Shown one piece after another: positions 18,357-27,430 of a stretch of DNA of 64,000 nt. Position 1 is the stretch's first letter; the number at the start of each line of letters is the position of its first letter. The translations under genes and the position numbers were made by a program. The stretch spans positions 1,798,001 through 1,862,000 of the forward strand of contig NZ_CAAHFH010000001.1 of the NCBI RefSeq assembly GCF_900890705.1, in the 5' to 3' direction. The notes under the pieces are model-generated. The model saw nothing but the letters and a program-made list of their open reading frames with translations. It had not been told where the DNA came from and did no database searches. The stretch is from Pontiella sulfatireligans. Lineage in GTDB: Bacteria; Verrucomicrobiota; Kiritimatiellia; Kiritimatiellales; Pontiellaceae.

Positions 18357-21300
18357 TTACTCTCCGTTTGCCGGTAGCAGAGTGATGGCGGAAATGCCCA
18401 CCACTCCCTCGCTGACCGTTGCACGTATTTCGATCTCTTTCAGCACGCGTGCCGGATCGCTGGGAATCGCCAACGACTTAGCCTGCGCTTCACAATTCGA
18501 TTTATTGCAAGTGCCCCAACCAGGACTCCATACCAATTCGCCCAGCGGAACCGATGTTCCTTCCCGGCTGAATGATTGGAAATAACCATCCATGTTGTAT
18601 GGAGGAATCAACGAAATCAGATCCGGCTTGCCGGAATCGTAATGAAGAATCACCTCCCCGTTGGGAATATAATTTTTAATGGGGCTGACATAGTTCTGCA
18701 TCAGTAACCAAACCTTTTCCACCTTGCGGCCAACTCCAACCCGAGCGGCAGCAGGCAATGGATAGGGTTGCCCCCAGCTGGAGAGCGCCAGCAGATTACC
18801 AGCGTTTCCGGCAACCGAATCAGGCCGGCCCTTAAGTAGAAAATCGATCCCATTATCCGCGCTGATGACTTCCGGACCGTCATTCATTTTTCCAGGCACC
18901 GTATGCCACCACCCCTTGATCGTTGTAGGACTCCCATAGTCAGTTTGAAACGGAGTTTTTGTGACCAACTCCCACAAGGTCGTATTATAAACTGAAGAGA
19001 GGTCCATCAGGACCAGGCGCGTCTTATCCGCCACCGAAAGAACCGGCTCTTTTTCGGGCGGATTATTCAATGTAAGAATAGGTTCATGCGTTGACGAAGG
19101 CATCGAATCCTCTTTGGACTGAACCCTCTTCAACTCTACTGTGGAAACCATCTCTTTCGGGGTCGTCACCGTTGCTCCCCCCGACCGCAAGGAAACCACT
19201 TTAACCAACGGTTGCGGGGTCTTGATTTTCAGTACCACCCGCTCCCCCTTCCGCTGATAGGAATAGCTGACTTGCGGAGTGGTAATTTCAGCCGTTTCCC
19301 AGCCGGACGGGAACGCGGGCGTTATGTACAGCCGGTCGTTTTGGATTTCCGGTTCAATGCCAAACAATCCCCGAACCGTGGTATGCATAAACGGATCATC
19401 GGAATCGATGTATTCAACACCGCCCCCTCCGCCGCCACTGGTATTCCCAATCGAAAAATGAACCCCCGGAGTTTTGCTACGGAAAGAAGAGAGCGTAGCC
19501 GTTTCCATGTAGGGCCACCACAAATCAGTATCACCGCACTTCATGCCGGCAAGTACAGCCAGACACGTATCGCCGGTCGGAACCCAATGCACGCTCCAGC
19601 GAATCGGCCACCAATCGCAGTTCATCAGCATGTTCACGCCGGAATCCCCTTCAAAGCCATAATGGGATTCGATCCAGCGCATGGCTCGACGCCCCTTGTC
19701 GGCAGCAATCGAGCCATTGTTAATTCCTTTATACTGCTCCCAGGTTTGCGGATGCCCTCTCCAGACTCCGTTTGCGCCAATGGATCCGAGAATGCCCTGC
19801 TCTTCACTCCACAGTTCCTCAAACGTTTTTGTTTTAATTCGGTCTGCCATGGCACGGTACTGATCCGCTGCGTCAGTATCACCAACCACAACCGCCATTT
19901 TTGCCGCCCGATCATGCATCGCCCAGGCCGTGGACGTGGGGGTCGCCGCCTTGGGACCTTTACCATTGGAGTCGCAATTCCAATATTCATATTTCGCCTG
20001 AAACAGACCATCGCCATCGGGATCGTTATTTGTGCATTCCCATTCAACCGCCTTCTTAAGGGCTGGCCAAAGATCGCGGATAAACTTTTCATCACCGGTC
20101 CAGCAATAGAGCCACCACACATGGTCCACCCAGTACGGCGTGTTATTTTCTGCGTGATAAGCCGCCAACGAGGGAGAGACCCAGTTGATAAATCCATCTT
20201 CTGCCTGCATAGCCGCAAGGAAGCGCATATGATTTTTTACTTCCGCCAGATCCCCTGCCCACATTTTTCCATACCAACCAACGGAGATATGTGAATACAT
20301 GAGCCACTTGAAACTACTCAACACCATCCCCGGCCCCATCTGATGGTACTCACTGATGCAGCGCTCAAAATTGACCAAGGCATTTAAATACGGGTCGGGT
20401 GTTTTAATCTGGAACCGGCTGCGGCGCTCATCCCAATACTCAAGCGCCTGCGTAAGTTGGACCGATGGATTGTTCTGTAGCGTCGTAAACTTTTTTCCCG
20501 GATTCAGCGCCGGTTCGATATAGCAATCGAACCAGGCCTTTTTCAGCACATCCCGTTCGACGGACCACGCGTTAGCGGCTGGTGTATCCAGCCGCGCCAT
20601 CATTTCATCTGCCAGAGCCTGATTATGCTGCGTTACGCCCCAGGTTGCGGTGATGTAATAAACCTTTTTTTTATGCGTACTGCTAAAGCGAACCGACTGC
20701 CCGTATTTCGATTCAAATGAGGTCCCTGTACCGTTGCCATCCCAACCGACCAACACCACTCCGTTCGGCAGGTTCTTTTCCGTCAACTCAGCGGTGCACC
20801 CGCTGATTCCAACATCATTACTGTTAGTTTCCTTTGCGCTCCAGTAGAGATCCCCATAGGTCCACTCAAGAAGCATTGGGCGATCAAACTCTACTTTGCA
20901 GACAAAGCCATGCTGCTCCAGGGTCGGCGCGATGGTGATCGCCGCATTCCATTCCTTCTTCGGTCCGCTCACCTCGTATTGTGTATACCCCGGTCGGAAT
21001 ACCGTTTTGGAAGGATAGGTATCCATCTTCTGCAACCCCGCAGCAGAAGGAACCGCCAACCGAAGTGTTCCGAGCGCCGGGGCAACTTTTGCTTTTGCTC
21101 CATCCTCTCGGGAAAACAGCGGAAAGCAACTATCCACGGCAGAGGAGTAAACGCCAGAACCCGTAGTCGTATGCATTTTAAACAACGGAATATCACCGTT
21201 GGCCAGATTGTTTCTTCCAATCGTAATGGATCGGTTATACGACTTTTTCCCATTTATGATTTGGAAGCCCCCGTCTTCGACCGGCTGATACCGCAATTCA

Positions 21301-21488
21301 GTCTCGTTTGACGCCTGATGGCCGGAGGTTCCTAGAAGTACACTCTGATCTGAATCAGGCATGACCAATGGCTTCACCGGGGCATCAAAAAACCTGACCG
21401 AAGGTACCAGCGTTTCTGAGGCCATTGTAGCGGCAATCAGACCTGCTGCACACGCAGTGCATATCATTTGACCGATTCTATTCATCAT
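18357..21488 (-). CDS. Large secreted (alpha/alpha)6-barrel glycosidase-like protein, family uncertain
   Basis: 1043 residues with an N-terminal signal (MICTACAAGLIAATMA). Residues about 25-330 form a beta-rich domain; ELRYQPVEDGGFQIINGKKS then YNRSITIG resembles the N-terminus of DUF4450 proteins. Residues about 350-760 look like an (alpha/alpha)6 barrel: WYGKMWAGDLAEVKNHMRFL, AEDGFINWVSP, WVDHVWWLYCWTGDEKFIRD, NNDPDGDGLFQAKYEYWN and HDRAAKMAVVVGDTDAADQY, the pattern of GH78-, GH95- or GH63-like enzymes. About 820-1043 is an extra beta domain. I cannot assign catalytic residues with confidence. It sits between two paralogous GH29 genes, which suggests action on the same fucosylated chain. 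Confidence 0.75.
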   Translation of the reverse strand: MMNRIGQMICTACAAGLIAATMASETLVPSVRFFDAPVKPLVMPDSDQSVLLGTSGHQASNETELRYQPVEDGGFQIINGKKSYNRSITIGRNNLANGDIPLFKMHTTTGSGVYSSAVDSCFPLFSREDGAKAKVAPALGTLRLAVPSAAGLQKMDTYPSKTVFRPGYTQYEVSGPKKEWNAAITIAPTLEQHGFVCKVEFDRPMLLEWTYGDLYWSAKETNSNDVGISGCTAELTEKNLPNGVVLVGWDGNGTGTSFESKYGQSVRFSSTHKKKVYYITATWGVTQHNQALADEMMARLDTPAANAWSVERDVLKKAWFDCYIEPALNPGKKFTTLQNNPSVQLTQALEYWDERRSRFQIKTPDPYLNALVNFERCISEYHQMGPGMVLSSFKWLMYSHISVGWYGKMWAGDLAEVKNHMRFLAAMQAEDGFINWVSPSLAAYHAENNTPYWVDHVWWLYCWTGDEKFIRDLWPALKKAVEWECTNNDPDGDGLFQAKYEYWNCDSNGKGPKAATPTSTAWAMHDRAAKMAVVVGDTDAADQYRAMADRIKTKTFEELWSEEQGILGSIGANGVWRGHPQTWEQYKGINNGSIAADKGRRAMRWIESHYGFEGDSGVNMLMNCDWWPIRWSVHWVPTGDTCLAVLAGMKCGDTDLWWPYMETATLSSFRSKTPGVHFSIGNTSGGGGGGVEYIDSDDPFMHTTVRGLFGIEPEIQNDRLYITPAFPSGWETAEITTPQVSYSYQRKGERVVLKIKTPQPLVKVVSLRSGGATVTTPKEMVSTVELKRVQSKEDSMPSSTHEPILTLNNPPEKEPVLSVADKTRLVLMDLSSVYNTTLWELVTKTPFQTDYGSPTTIKGWWHTVPGKMNDGPEVISADNGIDFLLKGRPDSVAGNAGNLLALSSWGQPYPLPAAARVGVGRKVEKVWLLMQNYVSPIKNYIPNGEVILHYDSGKPDLISLIPPYNMDGYFQSFSREGTSVPLGELVWSPGWGTCNKSNCEAQAKSLAIPSDPARVLKEIEIRATVSEGVVGISAITLLPANGE

Positions 21489-21593
21489 CCTGATTCAATC
21501 CGTTGAAATCTGATTCCTGAAAAACAAACAGACCTTCCTTCATTGCACCGTGGCCGTTCAAGGCCCGGAACAGAATATACAAACGCGGTTTCT

Positions 21594-23381
21594 CTACTCG
21601 TACAATTCAAATGAGTTAAGATCCATGTAGCCGTCCCATTTGAGGATCTGCAGGCGGAAGGCATCCGACTCCACCGGCTCCTTGAGCAGAATATTACAAT
21701 CGCCGCCGATGGAGGTTCCGGCATGAACCGTTTTCCAACCCTTGGAACTTTTGGCCTGAATCACATATTCCTGCACACGGCTTCCGCTGCCGAACTTACC
21801 CTCCATCAGTTTGATTTGGCTGACCGATTTCGGTTCGATCAATTTAAGCGCCAACCACGGCTCTTTATCCTTGGACGCCGGACCCCAGGTATTTTTCACA
21901 AAGATACCTTCAGAAAATTCTGTCGCATCGGCCGCCACTACATTGCTTGCACTCTTATTCGGGCTGCGCTCACTGGATGCCGTTGCGGCTGCACCAATGG
22001 AGACCGGTATTTCGAGTGTTTTAATCGGGGCCATTTCAGAGGCGGATTTTTCCAGTGCCAGCTTAATCAGTGTGTTGATCGGGTTGATGTTTTCCGGGGC
22101 CATCTTGATGATCAGTTTTTCCGAAGTTTGGAAAAATTCGGCCGTCCCACCGGTCAACACGTCCAAGGTCTGTATTTTTGAAGGAAGTGCAGGCAGTTCC
22201 AGTACGCCATTCCACGAAGCGAGTACGTGCAGATAGACCGTGTTGTCTTTGTGGGTCGATGCTCCCCAGATGCCAGGGATGTACGGGCCGCCCTGCGTGC
22301 CGTAGATCGACTCGCCATACTGCCCAAGCCACTGCCCCATTTCGCGCATGCGTTTAGCGTGGTCCGGCAGGAAAACGCCGTCGCCGGTCGGCCCAACGCC
22401 GAGCGCCAGATTTCCACCGCCACCGGCACAGCGAACGAGCAGACTGATCGCCTGCGACAACGGCATGGCAGGCGCATCGCCCATCCAGGCCCAACCGCCG
22501 CCGATCACCGTACAGGTTTCCCATGGACGGTTGGTCTGGAAACGCCCGATCGAGCGTTCCGGTCCATCGAAATCGCCGGCATGATATGGCGGATGGTGAA
22601 ATCGGTGATTGGTGATGATATCAGGTTGTAGCTCCCTAATCATTTTCAACAGTTCACCACTATTCCATGTGTCGGCATTTCGCCCCAATCCGTCGAACCA
22701 CATGATATCGATCATGCCATAATTGGTCATCAGCTCGCGGATTTGCGGGAACAAGAATTCTTCACAATACTGTTCATTCTTCCCTTCAGCATACAGCGGA
22801 TGGTTCCAGTCGGGTTGGGAATAGTAGAAACCGATCTTGATACCGTATTTATGACAGGCATCGACAATCTCTTTAGTGATGTCGCGCCCGAACGGGGTGT
22901 TCATGATGTCGTAATCAGAATAAGCCGTATCGAAGGTGCTGAATCCATCGTGATGTTTGGTGGTGAACAGAAAATATTTAGCGCCGGACTCTTTAACCAG
23001 TTTAATCCATTCATCGGCATTAAAATCTGCGGCTTCCAGCAGTTTGTACTGGTTATCGTAAACGTCCTGCGGAATCCCTTTGGTTACTTTCCCATCGGTC
23101 GAATGCTGCGGGCGCGGGCCGAGCCGCCCCCAGCTCATGGAACACTCGAGCATCGAACTCGGCCCCCAGTGCACGAAGATCCCGAAGCGGGCATCCAACC
23201 ACCAGTCCATGGCCCCTTCGCTGGCAAACAGGAACGAGCGGTTTTCTGCCGGCACCGTTTCGATCCATTGGGTCAGCTCTTTTGGATTATAATAGGGTTC
23301 AATCCCGTCGGTGTGATAATGGGCGGCCTGTGACACTCCGACCAATGCACTGACTAAAAAAAATGCTCCAAACTTTTTCAT
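21594..23381 (-). CDS. GH29 alpha-L-fucosidase with C-terminal F5/8-type domain
   Basis: 595 residues from ATG 23381 (AAGGAGAGG upstream; signal MKKFGAFFLVSALVGVSQA). AMDWWLDARFGIFVHWGPSS keeps the His-Trp pair that its paralogue at 16560 has lost. KYFLFTTKHHDGFSTFDT, NTPFGRDITKEIVDACHKYG, nucleophile Asp230 in IMWFDGLG and GGGGNLALGVGPTG follow, then a beta domain and an F5/8 module almost identical to that of the paralogue (KLMEGKFGSGSRVQ). It starts 43 bases after the esterase-sulfatase fusion and is followed, after 105 bases with no feature I recognise, by the large (alpha/alpha)6 protein. Confidence 0.94.
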   Translation of the reverse strand: MKKFGAFFLVSALVGVSQAAHYHTDGIEPYYNPKELTQWIETVPAENRSFLFASEGAMDWWLDARFGIFVHWGPSSMLECSMSWGRLGPRPQHSTDGKVTKGIPQDVYDNQYKLLEAADFNADEWIKLVKESGAKYFLFTTKHHDGFSTFDTAYSDYDIMNTPFGRDITKEIVDACHKYGIKIGFYYSQPDWNHPLYAEGKNEQYCEEFLFPQIRELMTNYGMIDIMWFDGLGRNADTWNSGELLKMIRELQPDIITNHRFHHPPYHAGDFDGPERSIGRFQTNRPWETCTVIGGGWAWMGDAPAMPLSQAISLLVRCAGGGGNLALGVGPTGDGVFLPDHAKRMREMGQWLGQYGESIYGTQGGPYIPGIWGASTHKDNTVYLHVLASWNGVLELPALPSKIQTLDVLTGGTAEFFQTSEKLIIKMAPENINPINTLIKLALEKSASEMAPIKTLEIPVSIGAAATASSERSPNKSASNVVAADATEFSEGIFVKNTWGPASKDKEPWLALKLIEPKSVSQIKLMEGKFGSGSRVQEYVIQAKSSKGWKTVHAGTSIGGDCNILLKEPVESDAFRLQILKWDGYMDLNSFELYE

Positions 23382-23424
23382 CTTACCTCTCCTTGTGCAC
23401 ATCTATTGACGTTGCCAGACAAAA

Positions 23425-26400
23425 CTATTCCGCGACCTCAATCTTAAAGAATTCCTGCCATTTTTCGGTCGGCATCGGTACCGGTGCTGTAATGCCGGTC
23501 TGACGGATTGTCCAGACGCTGTCGGTCAGATTAGAGGACGAGAGAAGGCTATAAGTAACCCCGACCGCTTCCGGCCACGCAATCTGTCCGTTATCGAGTT
23601 CCAATCCACCCAGCGTTTTATTGGCCGGTGCCGCCGGAGGTGTCGACGCTTTTAATCGGTCACACCCGCGGGCTTCGCTCGAGTCTCGCATCGAAATCGA
23701 GAACTGATAGGCCAATCCTTCAAATCCGGGTTCACCAGCCAGATTGATCGTCTCCATTGGGTCCTGCTGATAATCGTAAAGTTCATTGGTGATAACGTTA
23801 CCTGAGGAGCCAATCCACTCCATGTAGCGATAACGATCCGTACGGTAGGCATAACCATAATTACCGCTTCCGTAATGGCTGACGATGCCGGTCTGGACTT
23901 CCGCGGAATCATCCGTAATAACCGGAACCAAACTGCGCCCGGACAGTGGCCGTGGAAGCGGATCCACGGAGTTCGGCGGCTGTACCGGTTCTGGAAGCCC
24001 CGCGAGATCGCACAAGGTCGGGAATATATCCAGCAGACCGACCGGTGTCGTCGATGTTTTACCCTGAGCATATCCCGGCGCGCTGATGATGAACGGAACG
24101 CGGGTCGCCTGTTCGAGATTGGTGTGTTTTCCCCACTCGTTATGGTCGCCCAGATGGAATCCGTGGTCGCCCCACAGCACGATGACGGTGTTGCTGGAGA
24201 GCCCTAGAATATCCAGCTCGTCGAGTATGCGACCGACCTGCTCATCAACGTGTGAAATGCAGGCATAATAACCGTGCAGCAGAAGTTTCTGCTGATCCTC
24301 CGGAAGAATTCCGGAGGTGATTTTCAGGGCATCGCCTCCACCATCAGTTTCCAGATAATAGTTGCTGCGCATCTCGGTTATGCTGTTTAAAGAATAGCCG
24401 GTGGCATTGGCCATTTCGTACGGGAAAGGGTGCGGGATAAAATCATTCCGGTCATACAGGTCCCAGCTGGATTTCGGCGAAAGGAACGGCAGATGCGGTT
24501 TTTTGAAGCCGACTCCGAGGAAGAACGGCTGATTGGTTGCCAGGGCATTCATCATTTCGATTCCCTTCGTCGCCGCAACGCCGTCCGTAAAGTTGCTGGC
24601 GGGCTGATTGACACTTTCCGAAGCCAGTGTCAGGTCTTTATCAAGAACCGCATTATAGGCTTTGCTGCTGCTGACGCTGCCGCCTGAGTTTTGGAATTGA
24701 TGCGACCAGGATAGCGGATCGTCCACAGAACCGCCGTCTTCGTTGATGGTGCCGTCCGGATTCATGGAGCCGACACAGCGGTAGTCGTTGATTTTTCCAG
24801 TGGCGGCCGTAGTGTAGCCATAGTCAATAAAATGCTGGGGAATGGTGACAACATTGGTGACACCACGGGTATTGTCGCGCTCCCCATTTGCGCTGAGGCC
24901 GCGCATTTTATTAAAGCCCATCACGCCGGTCTGCTCCGGCATCAGGCCGGTCATCAGACTGGCACGGCTCGGGCCGCAGACCGCCCATTGGCAATGAGCG
25001 TTCAGGAAGGTGGTTCCCCGGGTTGCCAACCGATCCATATTGGGGGTCTGAATCAGATCGTTCCCATACGCGCTGACGATCGGGTTCATATCGTCAATGG
25101 CGATAAACAGGACATTCGGTTTTGGATCGCTAACAACCGGCTCCATAATGGCAACCACATTAGTCGCAAAATCAGCAGCTCCCAGCTCCGTAAAATGCAC
25201 CGTTGTGTTCATCGTATACGAAGCATCAGACGAGGAAATCGAGTCGCCGTCCACCAGGTAAAGCTGCTCATCGCCGGCGGCAATTCGTGCATTCACCACA
25301 TCGCTCACAGCCTGCCGAACGTCTCCTGCGGTGACCCCGCTTCCAGGATCATCCACAACCGTTGTGGCAACGAGCGTACAACAGAAAATCTCCGCGTCCG
25401 GCTGCCGCAACCGCACCGTTGAAAGTAGCGCTTCATAGTCAGCCGTCAGCTCAGAAACCGTCTTCCCTCCCTGCCAGTCGTTATATCCAATCAAAATCCA
25501 GATGGCTTCGACTGGATCGAAATCCTCTAGCAAATCAGCCACATCCGGAGCCATTTTACCCCCGCCAACCGCCAGATTGAACAGTTCCATATCCAGCGCC
25601 TCAGCCACTTGATAGGGATAGCCTGCAGCGGTCGTGCTCTGCCCGGTCCCATGCGAAATGGAATCGCCCAGGAACACGACCTGTTTGTTTTCAAACGGGT
25701 TCCCCGCTTCGAGCACCTCGCCGGCCTTCACCTCCACTTTGGAAAGGATCGGATTTGCCCAATTGGGAAAAACGACATCATGACGAACTAATTCCCCCGG
25801 AGCACTTGCACTCACGAGCTCCACAACAAACGGAATCGCACTGGAAACCGGGTTCTCTAATGAGACATGCGCCGGAGTCGAAACATACGTCCCATTCTGG
25901 TACGTCGTGAATTTAGACGAGTTCCGATATTCATCCCCCACCCCATAATCAAATGTCAACTTTACGGTATCACTGCGAGTGTAGAGGGTGAGCTTGACCC
26001 CGGAGGTGGTTTTAGCTTTGACTGGGCTCACATTCGAATACGTATTATCAAAATCAAACCGATGGAAATTCATTCCGTTTGCATCGATATCTAAATATTT
26101 CGCCCCCTGAACATAGAGATTGGCAGAAGTCAGCGGCACCTCAACAAACTGCGGGATAGCCACATTGATCTCCAGCGTGGCCGAATTGGTTACGCCCTTG
26201 CCGTCGGTCACATAGACCGTCCAACTGTTCAGTCCCTCTGTCGACGGCGAGGTTCCGGTCAGGGCACCGTTACTTGCAACATTCAACCAGACAGGGCCGC
26301 CTTCTGCCCAAAACGTCATCGTGTCGTCATCCAGATCGGTGGCATAATCCGTCAATGACGCATTGCAGCTCGTGTCGGGTGAAACAGAAGGAGCCGCCAC

Positions 26401-27126
26401 CGGATCAGAATCGAACTCTGAAGCACGATTACCGACGGGAGCATCCTCCGTAAAAGCCATTCCTCCCAAAACGATCTGATTCGAATCATCATCGGGAATG
26501 ACGTAACTGCTGGTAAAACCGGAGGTGCTGGTAAAAACCCCGTCTCCCACTCCGAACTTGCCGACTCTTTCAATGTCATTCGCGATGGCCTTCGTGGAGA
26601 ATACATTATAGGAAGCGTACCCCTCCACATAGACACCTTGCGCAATCACGGTGCCGAAATTGTAGACCAGATCCAGCGATGAAATGGCGGCATCATTAGC
26701 AGATTCCAGCAAGACAGGATCCGTCAGCAGTTTAATACTTTTAGCCGCGTCAGACCTCAGCTGATAAACCCCGATGGCGATGTGCCCACTCGCATCATGC
26801 CCATAGTCCAGCGTCACGGTCCCGCTGGACATTGCGGTTCCATACCAATACTGGACTGCGGCACCGGCAGACGCGTTTCCCTCGTCTGTCCACGCGAGCC
26901 CTGCTGTGCCGCTCAGCTCCAAATTGGAGGAGGTGCGGATTTCACTATTATTGCCCGATCCCATGACGGCAATCACATCGCCAATTCCCACAGAAAATGT
27001 GGCGATATTGTTGTTGGCGGGACTATAAGTGCTGTACGTCGCGGAATCCACAACCAAAACATCCGCATGAAGCGTGCTTACCGAAAATAATAATACCATC
27101 AGGGTACTTAATGCATTACGTATCAT
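23425..27126 (-). CDS. Bifunctional SGNH esterase - type I sulfatase fusion
   Basis: 1233 residues, signal peptide 1-21. About 22-225: an unnamed beta-rich domain that recurs inside the GH10 at 27431. About 240-320: putative Ig/cadherin-like domain (DDDTMTFWAEGGPVWLNVAS). About 325-465: beta domain of the type preceding SGNH hydrolases. About 473-660: SGNH hydrolase with VVFLGDSISHGTG (Ser near 482), GGGKM, IGYND and TTVHFTELGAADF (His near 644). About 670-1150: iduronate-2-sulfatase-like sulfatase with AIDDMNP, formylglycine Cys717 in CGPSRASLMTG, GKINDYRC and WGDHGFHLGDH. The tail resembles half of the C-terminal module seen on other proteins here. One chain could remove an acyl group and a sulfate from the same sugar. 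First gene of its transcript. Confidence 0.9.
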   Translation of the reverse strand: MIRNALSTLMVLLFSVSTLHADVLVVDSATYSTYSPANNNIATFSVGIGDVIAVMGSGNNSEIRTSSNLELSGTAGLAWTDEGNASAGAAVQYWYGTAMSSGTVTLDYGHDASGHIAIGVYQLRSDAAKSIKLLTDPVLLESANDAAISSLDLVYNFGTVIAQGVYVEGYASYNVFSTKAIANDIERVGKFGVGDGVFTSTSGFTSSYVIPDDDSNQIVLGGMAFTEDAPVGNRASEFDSDPVAAPSVSPDTSCNASLTDYATDLDDDTMTFWAEGGPVWLNVASNGALTGTSPSTEGLNSWTVYVTDGKGVTNSATLEINVAIPQFVEVPLTSANLYVQGAKYLDIDANGMNFHRFDFDNTYSNVSPVKAKTTSGVKLTLYTRSDTVKLTFDYGVGDEYRNSSKFTTYQNGTYVSTPAHVSLENPVSSAIPFVVELVSASAPGELVRHDVVFPNWANPILSKVEVKAGEVLEAGNPFENKQVVFLGDSISHGTGQSTTAAGYPYQVAEALDMELFNLAVGGGKMAPDVADLLEDFDPVEAIWILIGYNDWQGGKTVSELTADYEALLSTVRLRQPDAEIFCCTLVATTVVDDPGSGVTAGDVRQAVSDVVNARIAAGDEQLYLVDGDSISSSDASYTMNTTVHFTELGAADFATNVVAIMEPVVSDPKPNVLFIAIDDMNPIVSAYGNDLIQTPNMDRLATRGTTFLNAHCQWAVCGPSRASLMTGLMPEQTGVMGFNKMRGLSANGERDNTRGVTNVVTIPQHFIDYGYTTAATGKINDYRCVGSMNPDGTINEDGGSVDDPLSWSHQFQNSGGSVSSSKAYNAVLDKDLTLASESVNQPASNFTDGVAATKGIEMMNALATNQPFFLGVGFKKPHLPFLSPKSSWDLYDRNDFIPHPFPYEMANATGYSLNSITEMRSNYYLETDGGGDALKITSGILPEDQQKLLLHGYYACISHVDEQVGRILDELDILGLSSNTVIVLWGDHGFHLGDHNEWGKHTNLEQATRVPFIISAPGYAQGKTSTTPVGLLDIFPTLCDLAGLPEPVQPPNSVDPLPRPLSGRSLVPVITDDSAEVQTGIVSHYGSGNYGYAYRTDRYRYMEWIGSSGNVITNELYDYQQDPMETINLAGEPGFEGLAYQFSISMRDSSEARGCDRLKASTPPAAPANKTLGGLELDNGQIAWPEAVGVTYSLLSSSNLTDSVWTIRQTGITAPVPMPTEKWQEFFKIEVAE

Positions 27127-27430
27127 TTATCTTTCTCCACCATTCTTTTTCGATATCTATATATATAACTTTTTATATCTATAAAGGAGAGACTTCCAGA
27201 GGCCATAGCGCAGCTTAATTTTTGATTAAACTCTACCACAAACTCGCTGATCACAGTATCGGCTACCTCCCATGACCATCCTGTAAATCTCTGCCTGGCT
27301 ACTAGGACACATCATTTAACCAATAGTGAGTAATACAATTCCGCGTTTCATACTTTTCTCCTCTACCCGATCCTGTAATTCCTTTTTACATTCAGATTTC
27401 TTTAATAAGCAAAAAATACGTCTATGCCAA
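27127..27430. promoter_or_regulatory. 304-base intergenic region: promoter of the fusion gene, decayed sequence, no intact gene
   Basis: Just upstream of the fusion gene (minus) lies an AT-rich segment with ATATCTATA at 27153-27161 and again at 27175-27183, 22 bases apart. The second copy continues as ATATCTATAAA and is shared with the sulfatase promoter at 37080; on the minus strand it gives TTTATAGATAT, which could be a -10 element. The remainder, towards the GH10 stop, contains an 11-codon start-like frame and otherwise nothing I can identify. No clear terminator follows the GH10 gene. Confidence 0.45.
27316..27351 (-). other. 11-codon frame with strong Shine-Dalgarno, possible gene-start remnant
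   Basis: GAGGAGAAAAGT precedes an ATG at 27351, giving MKRGIVLLTIG and stop. The ribosome site is as good as any in the window and the residues look like the beginning of a signal peptide, but the frame ends at once. It may be the 5' stub of a lost secreted-enzyme gene or a short leader peptide. Weakly supported. Confidence 0.3.
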
